Source: Gemmatimonadales bacterium
Lineage (GTDB): Bacteria > Gemmatimonadota > Gemmatimonadetes > Gemmatimonadales > GWC2-71-9
Assembly: GCA_041390145.1 (NCBI GenBank)
Contig: JAWKQM010000010.1
Location: 1-64,000 of the forward strand
DNA length: 64,000 nucleotides
Direction of reading: 5' to 3'
Position numbers and translations under genes: made by a program. This document shows positions 1 through 8,309 of this stretch, piece after piece. Below the pieces are notes generated by a model. That model had not been told where the DNA came from. It ran no database searches and saw nothing but the letters and a program-made list of their open reading frames with translations. Position 1 is the first letter of the stretch, and each line of letters opens with the position of its first letter.

Positions 1-1
1 G

Positions 2-490
2 CTGGCGCCCTACTTCAAGAAGGACGGGGTAGTCACCGCCGGGAACGCGTCGGGCATCTGCGACGGCGCCGCGGCGGTGGTGCTGGCCAGTGAAGGGGCG
101 GCCAAGGGGCTCAAGCCCATCGGTCGGCTGGTGTCATGGGGCATCGCCGGTGTGGAGCCGAAGTACATGGGCATCGGCCCCGCCCCGGCGGCGCGGAAGG
201 CGCTCGCCAAGGCGGGGCTCACCCTCGACCAGATGGACCTGGTGGAAGTGAACGAGGCGTTCAGCGCGCAGTACGTCGCGGTGGAAAAGGAACTCGGCCT
301 CGACCGCGCGCGAACCAACATCCACGGCGGCGCCATCGCCATCGGCCACCCGCTGGCCGCCAGCGGCACGCGGATTTCGCTGCACCTGCTGCACGCGCTC
401 CGGAAGCTCGGCAAGCGCTACGGCCTTGGCAGCGCCTGCATCGGCGGGGGCCAGGGCGCCGCCGTCATCGTCGAAGCCTTCCCGGCCTAG
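2..490 (+). CDS. Acetyl-CoA acetyltransferase (thiolase), C-terminal part
   Basis: The reading frame is open from the window edge, so only about the last 162 residues of a roughly 390-residue thiolase are seen. The fragment carries the family's late signatures: NEAFSAQ, then GGAIAIGHPLAASG with the catalytic His, and CIGGGQGAA with the second active-site Cys close to the C-terminus. Thiolases condense two acyl-CoA units or cleave 3-ketoacyl-CoA. A 3-hydroxyacyl-CoA dehydrogenase lies 1.7 kb downstream on the same strand, which fits acetoacetyl-CoA metabolism (polyhydroxybutyrate or beta-oxidation). The direction in vivo cannot be read from sequence. The N-terminal active-site Cys is outside the window. 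Confidence 0.95.
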   Translation: MAPYFKKDGVVTAGNASGICDGAAAVVLASEGAAKGLKPIGRLVSWGIAGVEPKYMGIGPAPAARKALAKAGLTLDQMDLVEVNEAFSAQYVAVEKELGLDRARTNIHGGAIAIGHPLAASGTRISLHLLHALRKLGKRYGLGSACIGGGQGAAVIVEAFPA

Positions 491-500
491 GAGGACACAC

Positions 501-1343
501 ATGCCGATCGCACTGATGGCCCTGGCGTTTGTCGTCGCCTATTCCTTTGCCAGTCTGCGGGTCCTGAAGCAATACGAGCGTGGGGTGGCGTTCCTCCTCG
601 GCAAGTATTGGGGCACCAAGGGGCCGGGGCTCTTCTTCCTGCCGGCGGGGCTCACCTCCATCAAGCGGGTGTCGCTCCGGATCATGGCGCTCGACATCCC
701 GCCGCAGGACGTCATCACCCGGGACAACGTCTCGGTCAAGGTGAACGCGGTGCTCTACATGAAGGTGGCGGACCCCGAGCGCGCGGTCATCGAGATCGAG
801 GACTACCTCTACGCCACCAGCCAGCTGGCGCAGACGACGCTCCGCGCCGTGCTCGGCGAGGTGGAGCTCGACGAGCTGCTCAGCGACCGCGAGAAGATCA
901 ACGCGGTGCTCAAGCGGATCATCGACGAACGCACCGATGAATGGGGCATTCACGTGTCGGCGGTCGAGGTGAAGGACGTGGACCTGCCGGAACAGATGAA
1001 GCGGGCCATGGCGCGGCAGGCGGAGGCGGAGCGGGAGCGGCGCGCCAAGGTCATCTCGGCGCAGGGCGAGTTGCAGGCCTCGGAAACGCTGGCCCAGGCG
1101 GCGCGCATGCTGGCCACCGAGCCGAGCGCGCTCCAGCTCCGGTACCTGCAGACCGTCACGGAGATCGCGGCCGAGAACAACTCGACGACCATCTTCCCGA
1201 TCCCGATCGACCTGATCAAGCCGTTCCTGCAGCTGGCGGAGCAGCGCGCGGAGACCGGCGGCTCGAAGCCGTCGCTGCCCGGGGCCGACGTGATGGCGGG
1301 GTTCCCCCGGATCGAGTCGGGCGTCAAGAAGGAAACGACCTAG
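501..1343 (+). CDS. Slipin/stomatin-like SPFH membrane protein
   Basis: 280 residues. The first 20 residues form one hydrophobic segment (PIALMALAFVVAYSFASLRV), followed by the SPFH/band 7 domain with the slipin pattern QYERGVAFLLGKY, then an Ala/Glu/Arg-rich coiled-coil around residues 160-215. Slipins anchor in the membrane and form oligomeric scaffolds tied to membrane quality control, often next to NfeD proteases. No nfeD gene is next to it here. The start at 501 is chosen because GGAGG lies at 490-494 just ahead of it and because it starts right before the membrane segment; a longer frame overlapping the thiolase gene is less likely. It follows the thiolase stop by 10 bases, so co-transcription is likely. 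Confidence 0.9.
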   Translation: MPIALMALAFVVAYSFASLRVLKQYERGVAFLLGKYWGTKGPGLFFLPAGLTSIKRVSLRIMALDIPPQDVITRDNVSVKVNAVLYMKVADPERAVIEIEDYLYATSQLAQTTLRAVLGEVELDELLSDREKINAVLKRIIDERTDEWGIHVSAVEVKDVDLPEQMKRAMARQAEAERERRAKVISAQGELQASETLAQAARMLATEPSALQLRYLQTVTEIAAENNSTTIFPIPIDLIKPFLQLAEQRAETGGSKPSLPGADVMAGFPRIESGVKKETT

Positions 1344-1349
1344 GCCGCG

Positions 1350-2174
1350 ATGGCCGACCTTCCCGCGCGGATCGACCGCGCCGCCCTCGACCGGATCATC
1401 CGGCGGGCCGCCGAACTGCAGACCGGCGAGCACGAGATCGCCGACGCCCTGACCGAGGACCAGGTGCTGGCCCTCGGCCGGGACGTGGGCATCCCCGCCC
1501 GCTACCTCCAGCAGGCGATGATCGAAGAGCGGGTGCGGGCGACGCCGCTGGAGTCGCGCTGGCTCGACCGGGCCATCGGCGCGGCCGCGGTCACCGCCGA
1601 CCGGGTCGTGATGGGATCGGCCGACCTGCACGAGCAGGCGCTGCTCGCCTGGATGGACCAGAGCGAGCACCTGGTGGTGCAGCGACACCAGAGCGGGCGC
1701 ATCTCGTGGGAACAGCCCAGCGGCTTCCAGGCGGCACTCCGCATGTCGGCCGCCGCCCTGAGCGGGGGCGCCCGCGCCATGCTCGGCAAGGCCGCGACGG
1801 TCGCGGCCACCATTACCCCGCTCGAGGCGGGGTACGCCCACGTGCAACTGAGTGCCGACTTGCGGATGACGCGCGGTGCGTTCATCGGTGGTGCGGCGGC
1901 CATTGCCTCGGTAGGGGCAGCGGCCACCATTGTGCTCGGCGTGCTGAGCGTCTTCCCGCCGGTGCTGCTCCTGCCCTTTCCCGCGGCGCTCGCCGCCGGG
2001 TATGCCGCCACGCGCCCTTACGCCGGCGTCGTGGAGCGGACCCGCCTCGGCCTCGAACGCGCGCTAGACCAGCTGGAGCGGCGGGGGAGCCGGCCGGCGC
2101 CCGAGTTGCCACCGCCGCGGAACAGCATGATCACCTCACTCGTGCAGGAAGTGCGCAAAGCGCTCAAACCCTGA
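1350..2174 (+). CDS. Hypothetical membrane protein
   Basis: 274 residues, six bases behind the slipin stop and probably in the same transcript. The N-terminal 60 residues look like a helical domain (DRIIRRAAELQTGEHEI, then LTEDQVLALGRDVGIP), as in short N-terminal modules of uncharacterised actinobacterial and gemmatimonadal proteins. Residues about 170-225 hold two adjacent Ala/Val-rich membrane helices separated by a proline-rich turn (FPPVLLLPFP). The tail is charged and proline-rich. I do not recognise a family with a known function. Proximity to the slipin gene is the only hint, suggesting a membrane-associated role. Confidence is for its being a gene, not for a function. Confidence 0.75.
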   Translation: MADLPARIDRAALDRIIRRAAELQTGEHEIADALTEDQVLALGRDVGIPARYLQQAMIEERVRATPLESRWLDRAIGAAAVTADRVVMGSADLHEQALLAWMDQSEHLVVQRHQSGRISWEQPSGFQAALRMSAAALSGGARAMLGKAATVAATITPLEAGYAHVQLSADLRMTRGAFIGGAAAIASVGAAATIVLGVLSVFPPVLLLPFPAALAAGYAATRPYAGVVERTRLGLERALDQLERRGSRPAPELPPPRNSMITSLVQEVRKALKP

Positions 2175-2190
2175 ACCACCGGAATCCAAC

Positions 2191-3078
2191 ATGGCAGAAA
2201 TCAAGAAGGTCGGCGTGCTCGGATGCGGCTTGATGGGCAGCGGCATCGCCCAGGTGGCCGCCACCGCCGGCTATACCACCGTCGTCCGTGACGTCTCCGA
2301 CGCCGTCATGGCCAAGGGGAAGGCCGGCATCGGCAAGTCACTCGACAAGTTCGTCGAGAAGGGGAAGCTCCCCGCCGCCGACCGCGACGCCACCCTCGGT
2401 CGCCTCTCGTACGTGACGGACGTGACCGCACTGAAGGACTGTGACATCATCATCGAGGCCGTCACCGAAGACCTGGAGCTCAAGAACGACCTCTGGAAGC
2501 AGCTGGACGAGCTCTGCCCGGCGCACACCATCTTTGCCAGCAACACGTCGAGCCTGACCATCGCGGCCATGGCCTCCGCCACCAAGCGCGCTGACCGGTT
2601 CGTAGGGCTGCACTTCTTCAATCCCGTCCCGCTGATGCAGCTGGTCGAGGTGGTCCGGACCGTCACCACCTCGCCGGGCACTTTCGAGAAGGCGCTCAAT
2701 TTTGGCAAGAGCCTTGGCAAGGAGGCGGTAGCCGCCAAGGACAATTCCGGGTTCATCGTCAACCTGCTGCTGGTGCCCTACCTGCTGGATGCCATCCGGG
2801 CGCTGGAGCACGGGGTCGCGAACACGGTGGACATCGACAATGCCATGAAGCTTGGCTGTGGCTATCCGATGGGCCCGCTGACGCTGCTCGACTTTGTGGG
2901 CAACGACACCACGTACAAGATCGCCGAGATCATGTTCACGGAGTACCGGGAGACCCGCTACGCGCCGCCGCCGCTCCTCAAGCGGATGGTGATGGCGGGG
3001 CTCTACGGCCGGAAGAGCGGCAAGGGCTTCTACGACTACAGCGCCAATCCGCCGGTCCCGGTGGATCTCGGGCTCTAA
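2191..3078 (+). CDS. 3-hydroxybutyryl-CoA / 3-hydroxyacyl-CoA dehydrogenase
   Basis: 295 residues, close to the usual 282-290 of the family. Residues 7-18 hold the NAD-binding glycine motif (VGVLGCGLMGSG). The SNTSSL motif and the catalytic-His segment VGLHFFNPVP follow, then the C-terminal 3HCDH dimerisation domain with GYPMGPLTLLDFVGND and GRKSGKGFYDY. It oxidises 3-hydroxyacyl-CoA to 3-ketoacyl-CoA with NAD(P). With the upstream thiolase it forms two steps of butyrate, PHB or fatty-acid metabolism. The slipin and membrane-protein genes sit between the two, an unusual interruption. Start at 2191 is the first ATG after the preceding stop and begins directly with the Rossmann strand. Confidence 0.95.
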   Translation: MAEIKKVGVLGCGLMGSGIAQVAATAGYTTVVRDVSDAVMAKGKAGIGKSLDKFVEKGKLPAADRDATLGRLSYVTDVTALKDCDIIIEAVTEDLELKNDLWKQLDELCPAHTIFASNTSSLTIAAMASATKRADRFVGLHFFNPVPLMQLVEVVRTVTTSPGTFEKALNFGKSLGKEAVAAKDNSGFIVNLLLVPYLLDAIRALEHGVANTVDIDNAMKLGCGYPMGPLTLLDFVGNDTTYKIAEIMFTEYRETRYAPPPLLKRMVMAGLYGRKSGKGFYDYSANPPVPVDLGL

Positions 3079-3105
3079 CCCAGACAGCGAAAGCCCATTC
3101 GACTC

Positions 3106-3771
3106 ATGCTGCTCTCTCTCCTGCTTCACGGTGACGCCGTCGCCTCAAGTGGCCTGTTCGGCTACGACATGCCGCGCCTGCACGCCGTCATCAACGACTT
3201 TCCACCGGCGCTCCTGGTGGTGGGCGTGTTCTTTCAGCTGGCCTATCTGTTCACCAAGCGGGAAAGTCTGCGGAGCGCGGCGTACTGGTCGCTCGTGGTC
3301 GGCGCGCTGACCACGGCCGCGGCGGTGTTCTCGGGACTCCAGGCGGAGGACGCCATCCAGCACGGCCAAGCCATCCACGAGATCATGGAGACCCATGAGC
3401 GGTTTGCCTGGATCACGCTCGGATTCTTCGGCGTGATCGCGGTGTGGCTGGTGCTGCGGGATGCGAAGATGCTCCGGAAGGAGCGGTGGGCGCTGGCGGT
3501 CATCGGCGTCGTCGGGCTCGGTTTCCTCACCGCGACCGGGATGGAGGGGGGCGAGATGGTCTTCGACCACGCCGCTGGCATGAGTACCGAGGCGATGCAG
3601 GCCGAGATCCAGAATCGCGAAGGCGGGCATGAGCACGCCCCCGGCGAGGAGCACGATGACGCTGGGATGCCGACGACGATGGACAGCTCGACGGCCGTGA
3701 CCGACACCATTGCCGCCGCCGCCAAGCCGACGCATACACATGCGCCGGGAACTCCGGCTCACACGGATTGA
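3106..3771 (+). CDS. DUF2231-like four-helix membrane protein with His-rich tail
   Basis: 221 residues. Hydrophobic segments are near 33-50, 60-78, 105-122 and 132-148. The motif LHAVINDFPPALLVVGV near residue 25 is typical of DUF2231, a family of predicted heme- or metal-linked membrane proteins of unknown function. The last 70 residues are soluble and rich in His, Asp and Glu (GHEHAPGEEHDD and the ending THTHAPGTPAHTD), a plausible metal-binding tail. The stop codon shares a base with the start of the next gene, so the two are probably coupled. Family assignment is from memory of the motif; a metal role is inference. Confidence 0.75.
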   Translation: MLLSLLLHGDAVASSGLFGYDMPRLHAVINDFPPALLVVGVFFQLAYLFTKRESLRSAAYWSLVVGALTTAAAVFSGLQAEDAIQHGQAIHEIMETHERFAWITLGFFGVIAVWLVLRDAKMLRKERWALAVIGVVGLGFLTATGMEGGEMVFDHAAGMSTEAMQAEIQNREGGHEHAPGEEHDDAGMPTTMDSSTAVTDTIAAAAKPTHTHAPGTPAHTD

Positions 3772-4363
3772 TGCAACTGCCCCGCCGCCCTGCCGCCCCG
3801 CCTCTGGTGCTGGTGCTGCTGCTCGCCTGCCAGCCCTACACCACACGCCCCAGTTTCGGCCCGCTGCAGGGCGCGGCCGAGGCGGTGGTGGATCTCGACG
3901 TGGCCAAGGCCACGACGGTGCTGGCGGAACAGTTGAAGTCGGATTCGATTCCGGTCAGCCGGGTCGAGCCGAAGGACGGCTACCTGGAGACAGAGTGGTT
4001 CAGCGCGGTCACCGGTCTGCCGACGAACGACCGCGTGCTTGGCGACAGCATCGTCCGGGTACGCGGGTGGGTGAATGCGTATGGGAGTGAGCGGGGTCGA
4101 TCAAGGTGGAGACGGCGGTGCGACCGCTCGCCAACCCGTCGCTTCCGCCGCGCGACCTCGACCGGCAGGCGCCGGCCGACAATCCGGTGGCGATTCGCGT
4201 GGCCACGGTCCTCACCGACATGGCGAAGCGGTATCCGGTACCGGGGGCGGATGAGCCCGTGACGCCTGCACCGCCAGTCCGCAGCGACTCAGCCCGGGCG
4301 GCGCCGGGAGACAGCACGACCGGGAAGACCATTCCGAAGGGGCGGCCGGCGAGCGCAAGGTAG
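3771..4363 (+). pseudogene. Lipoprotein gene with a one-base frameshift at a G run
   Basis: The frame starting at 3771 encodes a lipoprotein signal (LVLVLLLACQ) and a soluble domain up to WVNAYGSE near 4090. It then turns into an Arg-rich, non-protein-like tail ending at 4262. The natural continuation (IKVETAVRPLANPSLPPRD onward) is in another frame from about 4094 to a stop at 4363. The switch falls at the G run 4093-4096: one more G would join both parts into a protein of about 198 residues without a stop. This may be a sequencing or assembly error or a real recent mutation. I do not recognise the family. Its start overlaps the stop of the DUF2231-like gene by one base. Confidence 0.7.
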
Positions 4364-4365
4364 CC

Positions 4366-5196
4366 TTACTGCCTCCCTGCCTCCCTGCCTCCCTGCCCCA
4401 CCTCTTCAACGAACACCTTCACCCACTCCTCCAGCTGCACCAGGTCGAGCCCCGCGTCCTTGCACGGTCCCGCCGGGAGCGTCATCGTGAGGCCGAGGAC
4501 CGGTACCCGCCCCGCCACGTCGTGCAACCCGCTCACCATATCCCGTTCGCAGGCCACCGCCACGATGGCGCGGGGACGGCGCTCCTTGATGACCCGCCGC
4601 GCCAGCTGTCCGCGGGTGGCCACGAACACCGGCACCTCGTACTTGCCGGACAGCGCCAGCACGCCGTCGATGGCGGGCTTGGACAGGCAGCGCGGAATGA
4701 GCAGCAGGAGTTCGCCCTGGCCCACCTTCTTGGCGCGCCGCAAAGCGAGGGCATTGTAGACCTTCACCGCGGCGTTCTCGACCCAGTCGCGGCGGCCGAA
4801 CCTGTCGGCCACCCGCGACGTGACGCTCATCAGCCGCAGGAACGGTCCCTGCTCGGCAAGCTTGGCGGGGAGGATGGCGCGGTTGGTCGCGTAACTCAGG
4901 AGAATCAGCCCCCACCAGAGCCACGACACCCCGGACACGACGCCGAGCCCGATCCAGAGATACGTCGGCACCCCCGGAACCAGAAGCCCGATCCGGGGCC
5001 CAAGCAGGTACAGCCCAACGGCGACAATGCCAAGCGCCGCGGCAAGGCCGGCAGCCGACCACAAGAAGAAGAGATGGGGAGGCGAATCGTAGTTACCCTG
5101 GTTGGGCAGCGGATTGCCGTCCCACTCGTCCCATTCGTGGCCGAGTCGGCGGTCCACTTCGATTCGGATCAGCTGGGGGCGCGCGGTATCAGACAT
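4366..5196 (-). CDS. DUF116 family membrane protein
   Basis: 276 residues. Two hydrophobic helices lie near residues 45-68 and 77-102, followed by a cytoplasmic domain with the DUF116 pattern: IPRCLSKPA, VAVACERDMVSGLHDV and LTMTLPAGPCKD. The three conserved Cys could hold a metal cluster. DUF116 proteins are uncharacterised and are sometimes found near lipoate or radical SAM enzymes. It is divergent from the FAD oxidase gene. A TATCTT hexamer ends 8 bases before the ATG and no Shine-Dalgarno sequence is seen, suggesting a leaderless transcript. The last residues (QGGREAGRQ) are encoded by an 8-bp tandem repeat. Confidence 0.8.
   Translation of the reverse strand: MSDTARPQLIRIEVDRRLGHEWDEWDGNPLPNQGNYDSPPHLFFLWSAAGLAAALGIVAVGLYLLGPRIGLLVPGVPTYLWIGLGVVSGVSWLWWGLILLSYATNRAILPAKLAEQGPFLRLMSVTSRVADRFGRRDWVENAAVKVYNALALRRAKKVGQGELLLLIPRCLSKPAIDGVLALSGKYEVPVFVATRGQLARRVIKERRPRAIVAVACERDMVSGLHDVAGRVPVLGLTMTLPAGPCKDAGLDLVQLEEWVKVFVEEVGQGGREAGRQ
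4369..4399. repeat. 8-bp tandem repeat (CTGCCTCC) at the 3' end of the DUF116 gene
   Basis: Almost four copies of the octamer CTGCCTCC read along the plus strand. They form the last codons of the minus-strand DUF116 gene, directly before its TAA stop. The period matches that of the GGGGCAGC arrays elsewhere in the window, but the unit differs. Confidence 0.8.
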
Positions 5197-5204
5197 GGGA
5201 CACC

Positions 5205-5210
5205 AAGATA
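5205..5210 (-). promoter_or_regulatory. Probable -10 element of the DUF116 gene
   Basis: TATCTT on the minus strand, followed by eight bases and then the ATG. A transcript starting 6-8 bases after the hexamer would begin at or next to the start codon. No good -35 is visible 17 bases upstream. Confidence 0.45.
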
Positions 5211-5231
5211 GCAGGCGAATCGACGGTTCGC

Positions 5232-5260
5232 TTGGCGGACGCGGTGCACCGCCCTACGTT
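5232..5260 (+). promoter_or_regulatory. Promoter of the FAD oxidase-thyA-folA operon
   Basis: TTGGCG (5232-5237), a 17-base spacer, and TACGTT (5255-5260). Only six bases (TCCCCC) separate the -10 hexamer from the ATG at 5267, and there is no Shine-Dalgarno sequence, so the message is probably leaderless. Confidence 0.55.
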
Positions 5261-5266
5261 TCCCCC

Positions 5267-6874
5267 ATGCTGAAGGGACCCCGCCTGCAGGGCCAATTCC
5301 GGACCGATGACCGTGCCCGTGCCGCTTACGCGGAAGGGGCGGGGATCTACCGGATTGTCCCTGCCGCCGTGGCTGTCCCCGCCGATGTGCCCGACCTGCA
5401 GCGATTGATCCGCTGGGCCATGGAGAGCCGCACGCCGCTGGTGGCACGAGGCGCGGGCAGTGCCATGGGCGGGGGCAATGTGGGCGACGGTGTCATCATC
5501 GACCTTACCGCGCTCGGCCCCACTCGCCTGGAGGTGGATCCGGCCAACCGCAGTGCATGGGTGTCCGCCGGCGTTACCGCCGGGGCACTCGATGCCGCGG
5601 CCCGGCCACATGGCCTCCGCTTTCCCCCTATGCCATCGAGCGGCCGCTGGGCCACCCTCGGCGGCATGGCCGCCACCAACGCCGCCGGCGCCTCGGCGGT
5701 CCACGTCGGAAGTGTCCGGAACTGGATCACCGCCGTCGAGTGGGTCGGCTCCGACGGGGAGATCCGCCGGTGGACGCGGGGCGACACCGCGGCACTTCCT
5801 CCCCGGTGGGCCGAAGTCGGGATCCAGATCGCCGCCGCCGAACCGGTCATCCGCTCCCACTTCCCGCGCGTCCGGAAAAACTCCTCCGGCTACGCCGTGG
5901 ACGCCGTCCTCGATTCCGGCGACCTGCTCGACCTCCTCATCGGCTCCGAGGGTACGCTCGGCTTCATCACCGGACTCGAGTGTCGCCTCGCTCCGCTGCC
6001 GGGCGCGACGGCTGGTGTCCGCATGGCGCTCCGGTCTCTCGATGACCTGGCCGACGTCGTGGCGGCGCTCCGTCCCCTCCGCCCCTCGGCGCTCGAGATG
6101 CTTGACCGGACCTTTCTCGAACTCGTGACCCGCGAGGGGGGACGGGTCCCCGACCTGGTTCGCGGCGCGGATGCCATCCTGCTGGTGGAGTTCGAGCGGG
6201 CCACCGACACCGCCGCGCGCGGTGTGGTGGGCGACGCCGTCCGCGCCGTGAGCGCCTGGACCAGCGAGGTCGAAACCGCCATCACACCGGAGGATGCCGA
6301 GGAGCTCTGGGCCATCCGCCACGCGGCGAGCCCGATCCTCGCCCGGCTTCCCGACACCCAGCGCTCAATGCAGGTCATCGAGGACGGCGCCGTGCCCATT
6401 TCCCGCCTGGCGGACTATGTTCGACTTGTCCGCCGGGTTACCGACGCCCACGGCATGGGCGCGGTGATCTTCGGCCACGCCGGCGACGGCAACGTCCACG
6501 TGAACCTGCTGGTCGACACAACGAAGCAGGGCTGGGAGGCTGGCGTGACATCGGTGCTCGAGGAAGTCTCCACCGGCACGGCGGCCCTTGGCGGTACACT
6601 GAGCGGTGAACATGGCGACGGCCGCCTGCGGGCCGGAGCGCTGGAGTCGGTGTTCGGACCCGAGCTGGTGGCGCTCTTCCGTTCCATCAAGGCGGCCTTC
6701 GATCCCGCCGGGATCCTCAACCCGGGGATCAAGCTCGCTGGTGAAGGCGCGCCGATCAGCCGACTCAAGGCCGGTGCCGGCGCCACTGCCATTCCCGACG
6801 ATATTGCATTCGCCCTGCGGGACATCGAACGCACCGGCGGGTACGCGCGCGCGCGCCTGGAGCTGGCCCCATGA
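5267..6874 (+). CDS. FAD-binding oxidase (GlcD / D-lactate dehydrogenase type)
   Basis: 535 residues. The N-terminal half is a PCMH-type FAD-binding domain (VARGAGSAMGGGNVGDGVIID near 65, then GGMAATNAAGAS). The C-terminal half is an FAD-oxidase C domain with IFGHAGDGNVHVNLL and GTLSGEHGDGRLR. Such enzymes oxidise 2-hydroxy acids such as D-lactate, glycolate or D-2-hydroxyglutarate and pass electrons to quinones or cytochromes. The exact substrate cannot be told. Start 5267 is preferred over the longer upstream frame because it follows the TACGTT promoter and starts just before the conserved domain. Its stop overlaps the thyA start (ATGA). Confidence 0.88.
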   Translation: MLKGPRLQGQFRTDDRARAAYAEGAGIYRIVPAAVAVPADVPDLQRLIRWAMESRTPLVARGAGSAMGGGNVGDGVIIDLTALGPTRLEVDPANRSAWVSAGVTAGALDAAARPHGLRFPPMPSSGRWATLGGMAATNAAGASAVHVGSVRNWITAVEWVGSDGEIRRWTRGDTAALPPRWAEVGIQIAAAEPVIRSHFPRVRKNSSGYAVDAVLDSGDLLDLLIGSEGTLGFITGLECRLAPLPGATAGVRMALRSLDDLADVVAALRPLRPSALEMLDRTFLELVTREGGRVPDLVRGADAILLVEFERATDTAARGVVGDAVRAVSAWTSEVETAITPEDAEELWAIRHAASPILARLPDTQRSMQVIEDGAVPISRLADYVRLVRRVTDAHGMGAVIFGHAGDGNVHVNLLVDTTKQGWEAGVTSVLEEVSTGTAALGGTLSGEHGDGRLRAGALESVFGPELVALFRSIKAAFDPAGILNPGIKLAGEGAPISRLKAGAGATAIPDDIAFALRDIERTGGYARARLELAP

Positions 6875-7665
6875 AGCCCTATCTCGATCTCCTCTCACGC
6901 ATTCTCGACAGCGGCACCGCCAAGTCGGACCGAACAGGCACCGGCACGCTCAGCGTGTTCGGTCACCAGATGCGGTTCGACCTGACCCAGGGCTTCCCGC
7001 TGGTCACCACCAAGAAGCTCCACATGAAGTCGATCGTGTACGAGTTGCTCTGGTTCCTGCGGGGCGACACGAATGTTCGCTACCTGCAAGAACACGGCGT
7101 CAGCATCTGGGACGACTGGGCCGACCCGGCTGGCGAGCTCGGCCCGGTCTATGGCCGCCAGTGGCGGTCGTGGCCCACGCCCAGCGGCGGGCACATCGAC
7201 CAGATCACCCAGGTGGTGGAGGAGATCCGCCGGAATCCCGATTCCCGGCGGCTGATCGTGAGCGCCTGGAACGTGGCCGACATCCCCGACATGGCGCTCG
7301 CGCCCTGCCACGCGCTCTTCCAGTTCTACGTAGCCGACGGCCGGCTCTCCTGCCAGCTCTACCAGCGGAGCGCCGACGCCTTCCTCGGCGTGCCATTCAA
7401 CATCGCTTCCTATGCGCTGCTCACGCTGATGGTGGCGCAGGTGACTGGAAACCGGCCAGGGGAGTTCATTCACACCTTCGGCGACGCCCACCTATATACC
7501 AACCACCTGGACGGAGCTCGCCTGCAGCTGTCCCGCGCACCACGCCCGCTGCCCACCATTCGGCTGAATCCCGCCGTCACCTCCCTCTTCGACTTCGGGT
7601 ACGAGGACTTCGAGGTGCTGGGCTACGATCCGCACCCACACATCCCCGGCAAGGTGGCGGTATGA
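6871..7665 (+). CDS. thyA: Thymidylate synthase
   Basis: 264 residues, the length of the E. coli enzyme. It converts dUMP to dTMP using methylenetetrahydrofolate. Visible signatures are SDRTGTGTLSVFG at 19-31, LLWFLRGDTN at 59-68, the catalytic Cys146 in APCHALFQFYV, QRSADAFLGVPFNIASYA, and the ending LGYDPHPHIPGK. The start ATG overlaps the previous stop by four bases and the stop overlaps the folA start in the same way. The dTMP reaction makes dihydrofolate, which the next gene product recycles, so the thyA-folA pairing is functional. Confidence 0.98.
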   Translation: MKPYLDLLSRILDSGTAKSDRTGTGTLSVFGHQMRFDLTQGFPLVTTKKLHMKSIVYELLWFLRGDTNVRYLQEHGVSIWDDWADPAGELGPVYGRQWRSWPTPSGGHIDQITQVVEEIRRNPDSRRLIVSAWNVADIPDMALAPCHALFQFYVADGRLSCQLYQRSADAFLGVPFNIASYALLTLMVAQVTGNRPGEFIHTFGDAHLYTNHLDGARLQLSRAPRPLPTIRLNPAVTSLFDFGYEDFEVLGYDPHPHIPGKVAV

Positions 7666-8150
7666 GCATCGCCCTGGTGGTGGCCGTCGCCGAGAACGGG
7701 GTGATCGGCAAGGAGAACGCCCTGCCGTGGCGGCTCTCCGCCGATCTCCGACGGTTCAAGACGCTCACCATGGGGCATACCGTCATCATGGGGCGGAAGA
7801 CCTTCGATTCGATCGGGAAGGGACTGACCGGGCGGCGGAACATCGTGGTGAGCCGGAATCCGGAGTTCCGTCCCGAAGGCGCGACCCGGGTGCCGAGCCT
7901 CGAGGCGGCGTTCAACGAGGCGGGCCCGACCGGAGAGGTGTTCGTGATCGGCGGCGCCGACATCTACCGCCAGGCGATGCCGGTTGCCGAGAAGATCTAC
8001 CTGACCCTCGTGCACGCCACCCCCGAGGGGGATGCACACTTTCCGCTCCCAGTTGGAAAGGAGTGGGCCCTGGTCTCCACCGAGCCGCGCGGTGCGGACG
8101 ACAAGAACGAGTACTCCTCCGAATTCCGCGTCTACCAGCGCCGTCGCTGA
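7662..8150 (+). CDS. folA: Dihydrofolate reductase
   Basis: 162 residues, standard for bacterial DHFR. It reduces dihydrofolate to tetrahydrofolate with NADPH. Signatures are ALVVAVAENGVIGKENALPW at the N-terminus, the Asp in SADLRRFK that protonates substrate, VIMGRKTFDSIG, RRNIVVSR and VIGGADIYRQAMP. The ATG at 7662 overlaps the thyA stop (ATGA). A longer in-frame extension into thyA is rejected because the family starts exactly here. It is the last gene of its operon; a new promoter lies 65 bases downstream. Confidence 0.98.
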   Translation: MSIALVVAVAENGVIGKENALPWRLSADLRRFKTLTMGHTVIMGRKTFDSIGKGLTGRRNIVVSRNPEFRPEGATRVPSLEAAFNEAGPTGEVFVIGGADIYRQAMPVAEKIYLTLVHATPEGDAHFPLPVGKEWALVSTEPRGADDKNEYSSEFRVYQRRR

Positions 8151-8214
8151 CCCGATTTGCCGCGTCGCCGCATCCCCGCCGCAAAACGAAGTTTGCAAAT
8201 ATCCAAAAAATCTA

Positions 8215-8243
8215 TTGTGCTCCGCTCCCCTTTTTCTTAACTT
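8215..8243 (+). promoter_or_regulatory. Promoter of the ATP-grasp/KamA operon
   Basis: TTGTGC (8215-8220), 17 bases, then TAACTT (8238-8243), inside an A+T-rich patch (about 8190-8245) that stands out from its G+C-rich surroundings. The expected start near 8250 would leave a leader of about 60 bases before the TTG start at 8310. Confidence 0.6.
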
Positions 8244-8309
8244 GGTACGCGACAACGCGAAGCACCGAGCGCGCCGCGACGCGACGACCACGTTTTCGAG
8301 GGGGAGTGT

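Noticed and set aside
465..1847. 460-codon minus-strand frame opposite the slipin gene
   Set aside because: Shadow frame of the slipin and following gene, dominated by Arg, Gly and His.
3771..4363. Programmed ribosomal frameshift in the lipoprotein gene
   Set aside because: There is no slippery heptamer or strong downstream hairpin, and the downstream frame has a stop just upstream of the G run; a one-base deletion explains the data better.
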